In this document: positions 1 through 9,148 of the stretch, piece by piece
Numbering within the stretch: position 1 is the stretch's first letter
Layout of the letters: each line of letters begins with the position of its first letter
Assembly (NCBI RefSeq): GCF_027568395.1
Contig: NZ_JANKZL010000011.1
Location: forward strand, 124,001-188,000
Direction of reading: 5' to 3'
DNA: 64,000 bases
DNA from: Aminobacter sp. HY435
Lineage (GTDB): Bacteria; Pseudomonadota; Alphaproteobacteria; Rhizobiales; Rhizobiaceae
Made by a program: the position numbers and the translations under genes
The notes under the pieces: generated by a model
What the model saw: only the letters and a program-made list of their open reading frames with translations
Databases searched by the model: none
What the model was told of the DNA's origin: nothing

Positions 1-951
1 GGCGTCGGTATCGCCTCATGCTGGTATGGCTGCGGCAACACCTCGCTGCCAAATCCTTCGACGATAAAGCTCGGCCTGTCTCGCCAAGGCAAGGTCGTGC
101 TGCATCAGGGCGCCGTCGACATCGGCCAGGGCTCGAACACCGTGATCGCCCAAATCGCGGCGGATGCGCTTGGCCTGCCGCTGGGCGATATCGTCTTGCG
201 CTCCGCCGACACCGCGATAACGCCCGATGCCGGCAAGACCTCCGCCTCGCGCCAGACCTACGTTTCAGGCAAGGCGGCGGAGAAGGCGGCCCGGACGCTG
301 CGCGACAACATCCTGCGCTTCGCCAATGCCTCGCCGGCCGCGCAATTCCATCTGGAAAGCAGCGTGCTGACGGTGTGGGAGGGCGAGGTGCGCCGCCATA
401 TCGAGCTCGACCGCATGGCCGAGGACGGCGACGGCCTCGTCTTCAGCGCCGAGGAAAGCTACGACCCGCCGACCGCACCTCTCGACGCCAAGGGCCAGGG
501 CACGCCCTATGCCGTTTATGGCTACGGCGCGCAGATTGCCGAACTGGAGGTGGATCTGAAGCTCGGCACGGTCAGGCTGCTCAAGATCACCGCCGCCCAC
601 GATGTCGGCAAGGCGATCAATCCGCTGCTGGCTGCCGGCCAGATCGAGGGCGGCATCGCCCAGGGCATCGGCATGGCGCTGATGGAAGAATATATCCCCG
701 GCCGAACCGAGAACCTGCACGACTACCTGATCCCGACGGCGGGCGACGTGCCGCCGATCGAAACCATCCTCGTGGAGGTTCCGGACCCGGAAGGACCCTT
801 TGGCGCCAAGGGTTTGGGCGAACATGTGCTGATACCGACCGCGCCGGCGATCCTCAATGCCATCCGTCACGCGACCGGCGTTTCGGTGCGCAAGGTTCCG
901 GCGACGCCGTCGCGCATCCTGGCGGCGCTGGCCGAGGCAGGCCCGGCATGA
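1..951 (+). CDS. Xanthine dehydrogenase-family molybdopterin-binding subunit, C-terminal part (5' end outside window)
   Basis: The frame is open from base 1, so the gene starts before the window; 316 residues are visible. The sequence reads as the C-terminal catalytic part of a molybdenum hydroxylase large subunit: the DIGQGSNTV stretch, AHDVGKAINPLLAAGQIEGG and the GPFGAKGLGE region carrying the Glu that acts as base in this family. Such enzymes hydroxylate N-heterocycles or aldehydes with molybdopterin-cytosine dinucleotide and water. Its stop overlaps the ATG of the downstream 6-hydroxynicotinate reductase-like gene (ATGA), so they are co-translated. From that context the substrate may be nicotinate or a related pyridine; this is inference, because the Fe-S and FAD parts are not in view. 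Confidence 0.9.
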   Translation, partial: GVGIASCWYGCGNTSLPNPSTIKLGLSRQGKVVLHQGAVDIGQGSNTVIAQIAADALGLPLGDIVLRSADTAITPDAGKTSASRQTYVSGKAAEKAARTLRDNILRFANASPAAQFHLESSVLTVWEGEVRRHIELDRMAEDGDGLVFSAEESYDPPTAPLDAKGQGTPYAVYGYGAQIAELEVDLKLGTVRLLKITAAHDVGKAINPLLAAGQIEGGIAQGIGMALMEEYIPGRTENLHDYLIPTAGDVPPIETILVEVPDPEGPFGAKGLGEHVLIPTAPAILNAIRHATGVSVRKVPATPSRILAALAEAGPA

Positions 952-2480
952 GCGAGTTGTCCGAACGCTTCGAAACGCACGCGCCCGGCGACAAGCTGGC
1001 CGGCGACAAGCTGCGCTGCGATGCCTGCCCCGTGATGTGCTACATCGCCGAAGGCCGCACCGGCGCCTGCGACCGCTACGGCAATTTCGGCGGCAGGATC
1101 GTGCGATGCGATCCCGTGCGCCTGCTCGACTACGCCGTCGAGAGCGGCGCAGCCGTGGTGCCCTTCGGCGGCGACGGATGGGACGGCGAACTGGTCAACA
1201 CCACCAGGCGCTTCGTCACCGCCATCGGCGCCGGCACCACCTATCCCGACTACAAGCCGGCCCCCTTTATCGTCAGCCAGGAGGTCGAGGGCGTCGACCT
1301 GGTGACGGTGGTCACCGAGGGCATCTTCTCCTATTGCGGCGTCAAGGTGAAGATCGACACCGACCGCCATCTCGGCGCGGAAACGGCCATCGTGCGGTCG
1401 CAGGGCGAGGCGGTCGGCCATGTGACGACGGGCGAATATGGCTCGCAGATGCTGTCGCTCGGCGGCGTGCACCACCTGACCGGCGGGTCCAAGTCGGAGG
1501 GACGGGTGACCTGCGACACCTTGCTCGAACTCTGCAACAAGAAGGCGGTCGAGCTCGAGATCGAGGGCGGCGCCAAGGTTGTCGTGCAGGCGGGCCAGCC
1601 GCCTGTCATCGACGGGACAGTCGAGAACCGCATGCGCGTCGGCTGCGGCTCCGCGACCATTGGCATGTTTGCCTCGCAATGGCGTGGTCTGGTCGACGAG
1701 GTCGTCGTCGTCGACGACCACATCACCGGCGTGGTTTCCGAACATCAGGCCGGCAAGGTGCTCGGCTGGGAAGAAACCGGGATCAGGATCATCGGGCGCC
1801 GTTCGACGCCGGGCCGCTATTTCAAGGTATCGGAGCCGGGTCTCGGCTGGGGCGGCACGACAATATCCGACCCGCTCGCCATCCTGGGCGAATGGAACCC
1901 CAAGAAGGGTGCACGGCCGGGCCTGTCGCTGTTGATGGTCTCGACGACGGGAGAACAGTTTGCCTATTACGAGCTCGACGAGGCGCTGGCGCCGGTGGCG
2001 AAGCCGTTTCCCGAACGCCTGGGGAAGTCCGTCAAGCTGATCGAGGAAAATTGTGAGCCGGCTTTGTGCACGGTGCTCTTCGTTGGCGGCGCCGGCGGTT
2101 CGCTGCGCGCCGGCGTCACCGAGAACCCGGTCAACCTGACCAGATCGGTGCAGGGGCTGAAGACCTACGTCACCGTCGGCGGCGCGCCGGTCTACGTCTG
2201 GCCGGGCGGCGGCATCACCTTGATGGTAGACGTGCTGAACGTGCCCGATGGCGCTTTCGGCTATGTGCCGACGCCTGCGCTGGTTGCACCGATCGAGTTT
2301 ACGCTGCGCAAGGACGACTATCTGGCGCTGGGCGGCTTCGCGGCCGAGATACGCAGTGTCGACGACGTCGTGGCCCGTGGCGGCGAATATTTCAACGAGC
2401 GGAGCGCCGGCGCGGCACCGGCGCGCAATCCCTGGCCGCCCCTGGCGCAGTTGCGGCGATCGCAAGGCGCCCGGCCATGA
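948..2480 (+). CDS. 6-hydroxynicotinate reductase-like iron-sulfur protein
   Basis: 510 residues. The start is the ATG overlapping the preceding stop; the open frame extends further 5', but that part is a shadow of the upstream gene. A Cys cluster near the N-terminus (C24, C27, C31, C41, in CDACPVMC and GACDRYGNFGG) can hold an Fe-S cluster. The long remainder resembles the 6-hydroxynicotinate reductase family, which reduces 6-hydroxynicotinate to 1,4,5,6-tetrahydro-6-oxonicotinate in reductive nicotinate catabolism. It lies between a molybdenum hydroxylase subunit and a UPF0280 gene and overlaps both by 4 bases. Family assignment rests on remembered sequence character and context; the true substrate could be another N-heterocycle. 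Confidence 0.75.
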   Translation: MSELSERFETHAPGDKLAGDKLRCDACPVMCYIAEGRTGACDRYGNFGGRIVRCDPVRLLDYAVESGAAVVPFGGDGWDGELVNTTRRFVTAIGAGTTYPDYKPAPFIVSQEVEGVDLVTVVTEGIFSYCGVKVKIDTDRHLGAETAIVRSQGEAVGHVTTGEYGSQMLSLGGVHHLTGGSKSEGRVTCDTLLELCNKKAVELEIEGGAKVVVQAGQPPVIDGTVENRMRVGCGSATIGMFASQWRGLVDEVVVVDDHITGVVSEHQAGKVLGWEETGIRIIGRRSTPGRYFKVSEPGLGWGGTTISDPLAILGEWNPKKGARPGLSLLMVSTTGEQFAYYELDEALAPVAKPFPERLGKSVKLIEENCEPALCTVLFVGGAGGSLRAGVTENPVNLTRSVQGLKTYVTVGGAPVYVWPGGGITLMVDVLNVPDGAFGYVPTPALVAPIEFTLRKDDYLALGGFAAEIRSVDDVVARGGEYFNERSAGAAPARNPWPPLAQLRRSQGARP

Positions 2481-3358
2481 ACGGGCCGGAGGTCAACTGG
2501 CTGCCGGACGGACGGCGCCTGCATCTCAATCACGGTCCGATCGACCTGATCGTCCGGGCGTATGGACAGGCCGATGAGGTCGCGGCGGCGTATCGCCAGG
2601 CCGCGTCAAGATTTGAGACCGTGCTGCCGGAACTGGTCGCGGAGCTTGGCGAATTGCGCCGGCCTTCGCGCCCTTCGCCACGCCGGTTTGCCGGGACGAC
2701 GGCGCAGCGGATGGAGAACGCCGTCGCCCCGCTCGCCGAGGTGTTCATCACGCCCATGGCCGCCGTCGCCGGTTCGGTCGCCGACGAGGTGATGGCTGCG
2801 ATGGTGGCGGGGCGCACGCTCGACCGCGCCTATGTCAACAATGGCGGCGACATCGCGCTGCACGTCGCGCCCGGCCAGCGGATCAGCGTGGCGATCGCCG
2901 GCACGGGGCACGGGCTCGCAGATCGCCTGACGATCGCTGCCAGCGACCCTGTGCGCGGCATCGCCACCAGCGGCTGGCGCGGCCGCAGCTTTTCGCTCGG
3001 CATCGCCGACGCGGTGACGGTGCTGGCGACTACGGGCGCGGCGGCCGACGCCGCGGCGACGCTGATCGCCAATGCGGTCGACCTGCCCGGCCATCGCTCG
3101 ATCACGCGCCGGCCGGCCCGCGAGCTTGCGCCCGACAGCGATCTTGGCGCGCGGCCTGTCACGACCGGCGTCGGTCCATTGCTGGACCCGGAAATCGATG
3201 CGGCGCTTTGCGCTGGAACGCTCGTCGCGGATAAGTTCCGACGGCAAGGGTCGATCCAGTCCGCGGCGCTATTCCTTGGTGGTCGATATCGCATTTGTGG
3301 CGCGCTCGAGCTTGACGTTTCCGCCGTTGCGACAAGAGGGGGACTGGTCGATGCCTGA
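2477..3358 (+). CDS. UPF0280 family protein (ApbE-like superfamily)
   Basis: 293 residues, starting at an ATG overlapping the reductase stop. It opens with NWLPDGRRLHLNHGPIDLIV and has a glycine/alanine-rich core (VAPLAEVFITPMAAVAGSVADEV, AYVNNGGDIALHV, ATSGWRGRSFSLGIADAVTV). These resemble the T-G-G-D and ATSG signatures of ApbE flavin transferases, to which UPF0280 is related. ApbE proteins attach FMN covalently to target proteins; no activity is established for UPF0280. In this operon it may mature or assist the reductase, which is inference. It ends 8 bases inside the next gene. Confidence 0.75.
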   Translation: MNGPEVNWLPDGRRLHLNHGPIDLIVRAYGQADEVAAAYRQAASRFETVLPELVAELGELRRPSRPSPRRFAGTTAQRMENAVAPLAEVFITPMAAVAGSVADEVMAAMVAGRTLDRAYVNNGGDIALHVAPGQRISVAIAGTGHGLADRLTIAASDPVRGIATSGWRGRSFSLGIADAVTVLATTGAAADAAATLIANAVDLPGHRSITRRPARELAPDSDLGARPVTTGVGPLLDPEIDAALCAGTLVADKFRRQGSIQSAALFLGGRYRICGALELDVSAVATRGGLVDA

Positions 3359-3935
3359 ATTTCCGATCCGCAAGATCGCCGTGACAGTCGAAGAGATCTT
3401 CCACGATGGCGGTCCGCCGGCGCAGATCCCGCGACGACGAGCGGCAGCGCTCGCGGTGGTGAAGAACCCGTTCGCCGGCCGCTACGTCGAGGACCTGCAA
3501 AGCGCGATGGACGATCTCAAGCCGCTCGGGCTGATGCTGTCCGACCGCCTGATCGCGGCCTTGGGTGGCGGTGCCGGGGCGATCGATGGCTACGGCAAGG
3601 GGGCGATCGTCGGAACGTCAGGCGAGCTGGAGCATGGCGCGCTGTGGCATGTGCCCGGCGGCTACGCCATGCGCGAGCGTCTCGGCGAGGCCAAGGCCAT
3701 CGTACCGTCGGCCAAGAAGCTCGGTGGTTTCGGCGCGCGCATGGACGTGCCGATCGGGCATATCAACGCGGCCTATGTGCGCAGCCATTTCGACGCCATG
3801 GAGGTCGGCGTGCCGGACGGACCGCGACCTGACGAGATCGTCTTTGCGCTGGTCATGACCTGCGGACCGCGCATCCACAACCGTATGGGCGGACTGAAGG
3901 CCGAAGACATAGCGGCCTGGGACGGCCTGCGATGA
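3351..3935 (+). CDS. AA_synth (DUF1185) family protein
   Basis: 194 residues, ATG start inside the end of the UPF0280 gene. MPEFPIRKIAVTVEEIFHDGG at the start and the central VGTSGELEHGALWHVPGGYAMRE segment match the amino acid synthesis family (formerly DUF1185), which is found beside N-heterocycle catabolism genes in rhizobia. No biochemical role is established and no catalytic motif can be named. It overlaps the MarR gene by 4 bases, so the whole block from the molybdenum hydroxylase to MarR is one translationally coupled operon. Confidence 0.7.
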   Translation: MPEFPIRKIAVTVEEIFHDGGPPAQIPRRRAAALAVVKNPFAGRYVEDLQSAMDDLKPLGLMLSDRLIAALGGGAGAIDGYGKGAIVGTSGELEHGALWHVPGGYAMRERLGEAKAIVPSAKKLGGFGARMDVPIGHINAAYVRSHFDAMEVGVPDGPRPDEIVFALVMTCGPRIHNRMGGLKAEDIAAWDGLR

Positions 3936-4360
3936 GCCCGGACGGCTTGGGCGACGGCTATCGCCTGCAGGAGCAGATCGGCTTCATTCTGCGCAAGGCT
4001 CACCAGCGCCATGTCGCGATCTTCGCCTCGCACATAAGCGATCTGACGCCGCCGCAGTTTGCCGCGCTGGCCAAGCTGCATGACGTCGGCGAGACGTCGC
4101 AAAATCAGCTCGGAAACATGATCGCCATGGACGCGGCGACGGTCAAAGGTGTCATCGACCGACTGGCGGCGCGCGGACTGGTGCGGCTCAGCAAGCATGA
4201 GCTCGACAAGCGGCGGCTCCAGGTCAACCTGACCGACGAGGGGCGCCGCGCCATAGAACAGCTTGTGCCGCTGGCAAAGGCGATCAGCGACCAGACCCTG
4301 GAGCCGCTGTCGCCAAAGGATGCGGAAACGCTGGTGGCGCTGCTGTCGCGGATAAGCTGA
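3932..4360 (+). CDS. MarR-family transcriptional regulator
   Basis: 142 residues. The winged helix-turn-helix is clear: LTPPQFAALAKLHDVGETSQNQLGNMIAMDAATVKGVIDRLAARGLVRL, followed by the wing (DKRRLQVNLTDEGRRAI). MarR proteins are dimeric repressors released by small aromatic ligands, which fits the upstream pyridine-type catabolic genes. Its ATG overlaps the stop of the AA_synth gene, so it is the last gene of that operon and probably controls it; the operon promoter lies outside the window. Confidence 0.9.
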   Translation: MSPDGLGDGYRLQEQIGFILRKAHQRHVAIFASHISDLTPPQFAALAKLHDVGETSQNQLGNMIAMDAATVKGVIDRLAARGLVRLSKHELDKRRLQVNLTDEGRRAIEQLVPLAKAISDQTLEPLSPKDAETLVALLSRIS

Positions 4361-4405
4361 GGCAGCAAGGCAGTTTGTTTTCGACTGCCCTACTGCCCTA
4401 TTCCC

Positions 4406-6775
4406 TCAGTCCCCGTACGGCACCCAGACGTTCTTGACCTCGACGGCGCGGCGCAGGAAGGCGTCGCCTTGGGCTGTCTGCCAGTCGAGACTGCGGCCGT
4501 GGCCGGTCCAGACGCGCTTGAGATTGCCTATCGATTCCGCCTCGGCTTTCGCACAGATTTCGGCCTCGGCGACGACCCACAGACCGTCGACGTCGTCGTG
4601 CTTGGCGAGCACTGCCGAAAGCTCGGCGGTGTGGCCGGTGACGATGTTGATCGCGCCCGCCGGAACGTCGGAATATTCGATCACCTGGTAGAGATCGGTG
4701 GCGACAAGCGGCGCCGTCGTCGAAGGCACCAGCACCACCGTGTTGCCCATGGCAAGTGCAGGGGCGACCAGCGAGATCAGCCCGAGCAGCGGCGCCTCGT
4801 CAGGCGCGACGATGCCGATGACGCCGACCGGTTCGTGCAGCGCCAAGGTCACTGTACGCGCCGGCGGCTGGTGCACCCTGCCCTCGAACTTGTCGGCCGT
4901 GCCGGCGTAGTAGAACAGCCGCTCGATCGATGCCTCTACCTCGGCCTTCGCGGCCTTGTGGCTGGCGCCGGTCAGCTCAACGATGCGGGTGGCGAACTCT
5001 TCGGCGCGGCCCGAAAGATTCTCGGCGAGATAATAGAGCACCTGGCTGCGGTTGTAGGCGGTCGCCTCCGGCCAGGCCTTGCAGGCGCGCGCCGCCGAGA
5101 CCGCATCGCGGATGTCCTTGCGGCTGCCTAGGCCGACTTCGCCCGCAAGCTTGCCCTTCGGCGTCAGAACGGGGAGCGAATAGTTGCCGTCCGGGCGCAC
5201 CTGCTTGCCGCCGATGAATATTTTTGCGGTGCGGTCGATGCCATGGCTTTCGCCAGCGTCGCGCGCCGCCTGCTTGGGGGCCGCCGCCGGCTTGATGACC
5301 GGGCCATGCGGCTCGCTCGGTGCCAGATATTCCTCCAGCCCCTCGCGTCCGCCCTCGCGACCAAAGCCGCTCTCGCGATAACCGCCGAAGCCGCAGGCGG
5401 CGTCGAACATGTTGGTGCCGTTGACCCAGACGACACCGGCCTTGAGCTGCGGCGCGACATGCAGCGCCAGGTTGACGTTTTCGCTCCACACCGAGGCGGC
5501 GAGGCCATAGCGCGTGTTGTTGGCGAGCTCGACAGCCTCCTCGGTGTTGCGGAAGCTCATGGTGGCGAGCACCGGTCCGAATACTTCCTCCTGGGCGAGG
5601 ATGTTGGCGGGCGCGACGCCGGTCGCCAAGGTCGGCAGGTGGTAGTAGCCGGACGTTGGCACGTCCTGGTCCGGCTGCCAGCAGACGGCGCCCTGCTTCG
5701 CGCCCTCCTCGACCATGCGCCTGACGCGGTCGAGCTGGGTCCTGTCGACCAGCGGGCCGATGTCGGTGTTCTTGTCGAGCGGTGTGCCGACGCGCAGCCG
5801 GCTCATGCGTGTCTTGACCTTGGCGATGAAGGCCTCGGCAACACTCTCCTGCACCAAAAGGCGTGAGCCGGCGCAGCAGACCTGGCCCTGGTTGAACCAG
5901 ATGCCGTCGACAAGTCCCTCGACGGCGCTGTCGAGATCGGCGTCCTCGAAGACGATGAAGGCCGACTTGCCACCAAGCTCCAGGGACAGCTTCTTGCCCG
6001 AACCTGCGGTCGCCTTGCGGATGATCTTGCCGACCTCCGACGAGCCGGTGAAGGCGATCTTGTCGATGCCGGCATGGTTGACGATCGCCGCCCCCGCCTC
6101 GGGTCCGCCCTGGACGATGTTGACCACGCCCTTGGGCACGCCCGCGCGTTCGCAGATCTCGGCAAACAGGATCGCCGTCAGCGGCGTGAACTCGGCCGGC
6201 TTCAGCACAACGGTACAGCCGGTGGCGAGCGCCGGGGCGATCTTCCAGGCCAGCATCAGCAGCGGAAAATTCCACGGGATGATCTGGCCGACGACACCGG
6301 CTGGCTTGCGGCCGGGGAATTCCTTGTCCAGCGATTGGGCCCAGCCGGCATGGTGGATGAAGTGGCGGATCGCCAGCGGCACGTCGATGTCGCGGCTCTC
6401 ACGGATCGGCTTGCCGTTGTCGAGGGTTTCCAGCACGGCAAGCAGGCGCTGGTGGCGCTGCATGGCGCGGCCGATGGCATAGAGCACTTTTGCACGCTCA
6501 TAGCCTGACGCGGCGCTCCACTTGGGCAGCGCTTTGCGCGCGGCGGCAACGGCGGCCTCGATGTCGGCAGCACCGGCATCGGAGACCTTGGCCAGAAGCT
6601 TGCCACTGGATGGATCTTCGGTGTCGAAAGTCTTGTCGCCAACAGCCGCGCGCCAATCGCCCGCAATGAACAGCGACTTCGAGAAGTCGCGGGCTGCGAG
6701 CCAGGTATCGGCTTCGTTGCGGGCCTCGGGGGCCGGGGCGTAGTCCATGGCGTGATATCGTTCGAGGATGTTCAT
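4406..6775 (-). CDS. Two-domain aldehyde dehydrogenase, ALDH16 type
   Basis: 789 residues from ATG at 6775 (GGAGAG ribosome site just upstream); a longer frame to 6934 runs through a repeat and is not used. Residues about 30-500 form a complete ALDH domain: IIPWNFPLLM near 165, FTGSSEVGK near 242, general base Glu in LELGGK (about 266) and catalytic Cys in GQVCCAGSR (about 300). Residues about 540-789 form a second ALDH-like domain, shortened and without the catalytic Cys motif. This is the ALDH16 layout, where the second domain is a structural pseudo-domain. It lies downstream of deoC and could oxidise the acetaldehyde or glyceraldehyde 3-phosphate made by DeoC; the substrate is inferred. 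Confidence 0.85.
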   Translation of the reverse strand: MNILERYHAMDYAPAPEARNEADTWLAARDFSKSLFIAGDWRAAVGDKTFDTEDPSSGKLLAKVSDAGAADIEAAVAAARKALPKWSAASGYERAKVLYAIGRAMQRHQRLLAVLETLDNGKPIRESRDIDVPLAIRHFIHHAGWAQSLDKEFPGRKPAGVVGQIIPWNFPLLMLAWKIAPALATGCTVVLKPAEFTPLTAILFAEICERAGVPKGVVNIVQGGPEAGAAIVNHAGIDKIAFTGSSEVGKIIRKATAGSGKKLSLELGGKSAFIVFEDADLDSAVEGLVDGIWFNQGQVCCAGSRLLVQESVAEAFIAKVKTRMSRLRVGTPLDKNTDIGPLVDRTQLDRVRRMVEEGAKQGAVCWQPDQDVPTSGYYHLPTLATGVAPANILAQEEVFGPVLATMSFRNTEEAVELANNTRYGLAASVWSENVNLALHVAPQLKAGVVWVNGTNMFDAACGFGGYRESGFGREGGREGLEEYLAPSEPHGPVIKPAAAPKQAARDAGESHGIDRTAKIFIGGKQVRPDGNYSLPVLTPKGKLAGEVGLGSRKDIRDAVSAARACKAWPEATAYNRSQVLYYLAENLSGRAEEFATRIVELTGASHKAAKAEVEASIERLFYYAGTADKFEGRVHQPPARTVTLALHEPVGVIGIVAPDEAPLLGLISLVAPALAMGNTVVLVPSTTAPLVATDLYQVIEYSDVPAGAINIVTGHTAELSAVLAKHDDVDGLWVVAEAEICAKAEAESIGNLKRVWTGHGRSLDWQTAQGDAFLRRAVEVKNVWVPYGD

Positions 6776-6785
6776 GAGAGGCTCT

Positions 6786-6946
6786 CCCTTACCCTCCCCC
6801 CAAGATCCAAACCAATCTTCGGGGAGGGTGGCCCGAAGGGCCGGGTGGGGGTCGTTGATCGTTACGCGGTCGAAACTAGGTCTGCTGTCGAGCTTCACCC
6901 CCACCCCGCGCCTGCGGCGCGATCCTCCCCACAAGGAGGGTAAGGG
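6786..6946. repeat. GC-rich palindromic intergenic repeat between deoC and the ALDH gene
   Basis: CCCTTACCCTCC at 6786-6797 is the exact inverse of GGAGGGTAAGGG at 6935-6946. Inside lie further inverted stretches (GGGTGGGGGTC near 6843 and CACCCCCACCCC near 6896). It is one of several similar elements in the window. Confidence 0.8.
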
Positions 6947-6955
6947 GGCGCAGCC

Positions 6956-7996
6956 TCACGCCATGGCGTGGCGGTGGTTGGCCGAGTAGCGGCCGCTGAC
7001 ATGGTGTTCGAGCTGGCGCTCGATGTCGGTCAGCAAACTGGACGCGCCGAAGCGGAACAGCTCCGGTTCCAGCCAGGGCCGGCCGAGCTCTTCCTTCATC
7101 AGGATAAGCCAGTCGAGCGAGACCTTCGCCGTCGAGATGCCGCCTGCCGGCTTGAAGCCGATGAGGGTGCCGGTCTGCTCGTGATAGGCGCGGATGGCGC
7201 GGACCATGGCGAGGCCAACGGGCAGCGTCGCGTTGACGCTTTCCTTGCCGGTCGAGGTCTTGATGAAGTCGGCGCCCGCCATCATCGCCACCATCGAGGC
7301 GAGCGTGACATTGCGCAAGGTCGCGAGATCGCCGGTGCCGAGGATGACCTTGAGATGCGCCTCGCCACAGGCGGCGCGCATCGCCTTGATCTCGTCGTAG
7401 AGCTCCTGCCACTTCGCGCCGAACACCAGCCCGCGCGGAATGACGACGTCGATCTCGTCGGCACCGTCGGCGACAGACGCCTCGATCTCGGCGAGACGCG
7501 TCGGCAGCGGCGCAAGGCCATGCGGAAAGGCCGTCGAGACGGCCGCGACATGGATGCCCGATCCCTTCACCGCATCGACGGCAGTCGCGACAAACGGATG
7601 ATAGACGCAGACGGCGGCCGGCCGGATCACCGTGTCGCCAAGCCCGAGCGCCTCGGTCAGGTCGCGCCGCAGCGGGTTCAGCGCCTTGGCGCAGAGCCGG
7701 CGCACGCGCTCGTCGGTGTCGTTGGAGTTGAGCGTCGTCAGGTCCATCAGCGAGATCGACCTGAGCAGCCAGGCAGCCTGGTTGTCGGCCTTGATCGAAC
7801 GCCGCTTGGTCAGCGTGCCGACCCGCCGCTCCAAGGCCGAGCGGTTGACGCTGCGCATCGATTCCAGAAAGCCCATGTCCAGCGCCATGCCGGGATTGCG
7901 CGCAATCGCGTGCGTGTCGGCCGCGTTGGCAGCCTGGCGCGTCGGCAAAGGCGTGATGGTGGCCGACGTCTCTGCTTCGCGCGGATTGCCGCTCAT
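6956..7996 (-). CDS. deoC: Deoxyribose-phosphate aldolase
   Basis: 346 residues, ATG at 7996. DeoC cleaves 2-deoxyribose 5-phosphate to glyceraldehyde 3-phosphate and acetaldehyde in deoxynucleoside catabolism. Visible signatures are EIDVVIPRGLVFGAKW, KVILGTGDL, the Schiff-base lysine region FIKTSTGKESVNATLP and the phosphate-binding GFKPAGGI. The protein is longer than the roughly 250-residue enteric enzyme because of an N-terminal extension of about 80 residues. The aldehyde dehydrogenase gene follows 180 bases downstream on the same strand, past a palindromic repeat, so one transcript is likely. Confidence 0.95.
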   Translation of the reverse strand: MSGNPREAETSATITPLPTRQAANAADTHAIARNPGMALDMGFLESMRSVNRSALERRVGTLTKRRSIKADNQAAWLLRSISLMDLTTLNSNDTDERVRRLCAKALNPLRRDLTEALGLGDTVIRPAAVCVYHPFVATAVDAVKGSGIHVAAVSTAFPHGLAPLPTRLAEIEASVADGADEIDVVIPRGLVFGAKWQELYDEIKAMRAACGEAHLKVILGTGDLATLRNVTLASMVAMMAGADFIKTSTGKESVNATLPVGLAMVRAIRAYHEQTGTLIGFKPAGGISTAKVSLDWLILMKEELGRPWLEPELFRFGASSLLTDIERQLEHHVSGRYSANHRHAMA

Positions 7997-8213
7997 CTGA
8001 CTGCCTTTCCTCCCGATGCCTGGCCTTCAGCAATGCTGTGGCCGGCGTAACATCTTAGGCGCCGCTTGGCGCGGCACGACAAAGAATAGCCCGTGTAGCT
8101 AGGCTCCACGAGTCCCCGGGTGGAAGATAGACGAAATTCTGGAACGGCGCAGCGTTATTTTGACCAGATGGTCAAGCGCCGGACCGCCTGGCGATCCGGC
8201 TTTGACGGCGGCT

Positions 8214-9041
8214 TCAGCCGACGAAGGCGCGTTCGACGACGAAGGTTCCCGGTTCGTGCAGCGAGCCTTCGACGAAGCCCAGGCTCTCGGCCAGTTCCTT
8301 GACGTCCTTCAGCATGTGCATCGAGCCGCAGATCATGATGCGGTCGGTTTCAGGATCGAGCTTGTCGATGCCGAGATCGCTATAGAACTTGCCCGACGAG
8401 ATCAGCGCGGTGATGCGGCCCATCCGCTCGGATTCCTCACGCGTCGTCGAATTGTACAGCGTGACGCGACCATGGGTCAGCTCGCCGATCAGCGGATCGC
8501 TCTCGAGATTGGCGACCAGTTCCTTGCCGTAAACCAGTTCGGCGACATCGCGGCAGGTGTGGGTGAGGAAAACGTGCTCATAGCGTTCATAGGTGTCGGG
8601 GTCACGCAGCAGGCTGGCGAAAGGTGCGACGCCCGTGCCGGTCGAGATCATGAACAGGCGCTTGCCCGGGGTCAGCGCGTCGAGCACCAGCGTGCCCGTT
8701 GCCTTCTGGCGGATCAGGATGGTGTCGCCCGGCTCGATCTTCTGCAGCTCCGAGGTCAGTGGACCATCCGGCACCTTGATCGAGAAGAATTCGAGCTCGT
8801 CATCCCAGGACGGGCTGGCGACCGAGTAGGCGCGGTAGACCGGCTTCTCGGCATTGGGCAGGCCGATCATGACGAACTCGCCGGAGCGGAAGCGCAGCGA
8901 CTGGGGACGGGTCACGCGGAAGGCGAACAGGCGATCGGTGTAATGCTTCACCGAAACCACGGTTTCGGCGTAGACATTGGCCGGAATCGGAAACTGAAGC
9001 GGCTTGGCTTCCGCCGTGTTCAGCGCTGCTGCGGTGTTCAT
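8214..9041 (-). CDS. fpr: Ferredoxin--NADP+ reductase
   Basis: 275 residues, ATG at 9041. The FAD-binding site RAYSVASP and the NADP(H)-binding STGTGVAPFASLLRDP are present, followed by FLTHTCRDVAELVYG and the C-terminal VERAFVG typical of bacterial plant-type ferredoxin reductases. Such enzymes exchange electrons between NADPH and ferredoxin or flavodoxin, often in oxidative stress or for iron-sulfur enzymes. It is monocistronic, with 217 bases to deoC and a divergent promoter region shared with the hydantoinase genes. The N-terminus carries about 15 extra residues before the FAD domain. Confidence 0.93.
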   Translation of the reverse strand: MNTAAALNTAEAKPLQFPIPANVYAETVVSVKHYTDRLFAFRVTRPQSLRFRSGEFVMIGLPNAEKPVYRAYSVASPSWDDELEFFSIKVPDGPLTSELQKIEPGDTILIRQKATGTLVLDALTPGKRLFMISTGTGVAPFASLLRDPDTYERYEHVFLTHTCRDVAELVYGKELVANLESDPLIGELTHGRVTLYNSTTREESERMGRITALISSGKFYSDLGIDKLDPETDRIMICGSMHMLKDVKELAESLGFVEGSLHEPGTFVVERAFVG

Positions 9042-9148
9042 CGATCAAACCTCTCGCCATCTGGCGGTAGTCATGCTCGTCGGCGCGTCGGCAGTTTTTT
9101 GATCCGGCACGCTGCGGAAAAACAGGCAATTCATGGGGCCTTGTCGAG

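Noticed and set aside
18-947. N-terminal part of the frame containing the reductase gene
   Set aside because: Arg-rich translation in the wrong phase of the molybdenum hydroxylase gene; the reductase starts at 948.
867-2465. 532-residue minus-strand frame opposite the reductase gene
   Set aside because: Antisense shadow without recognisable domains.
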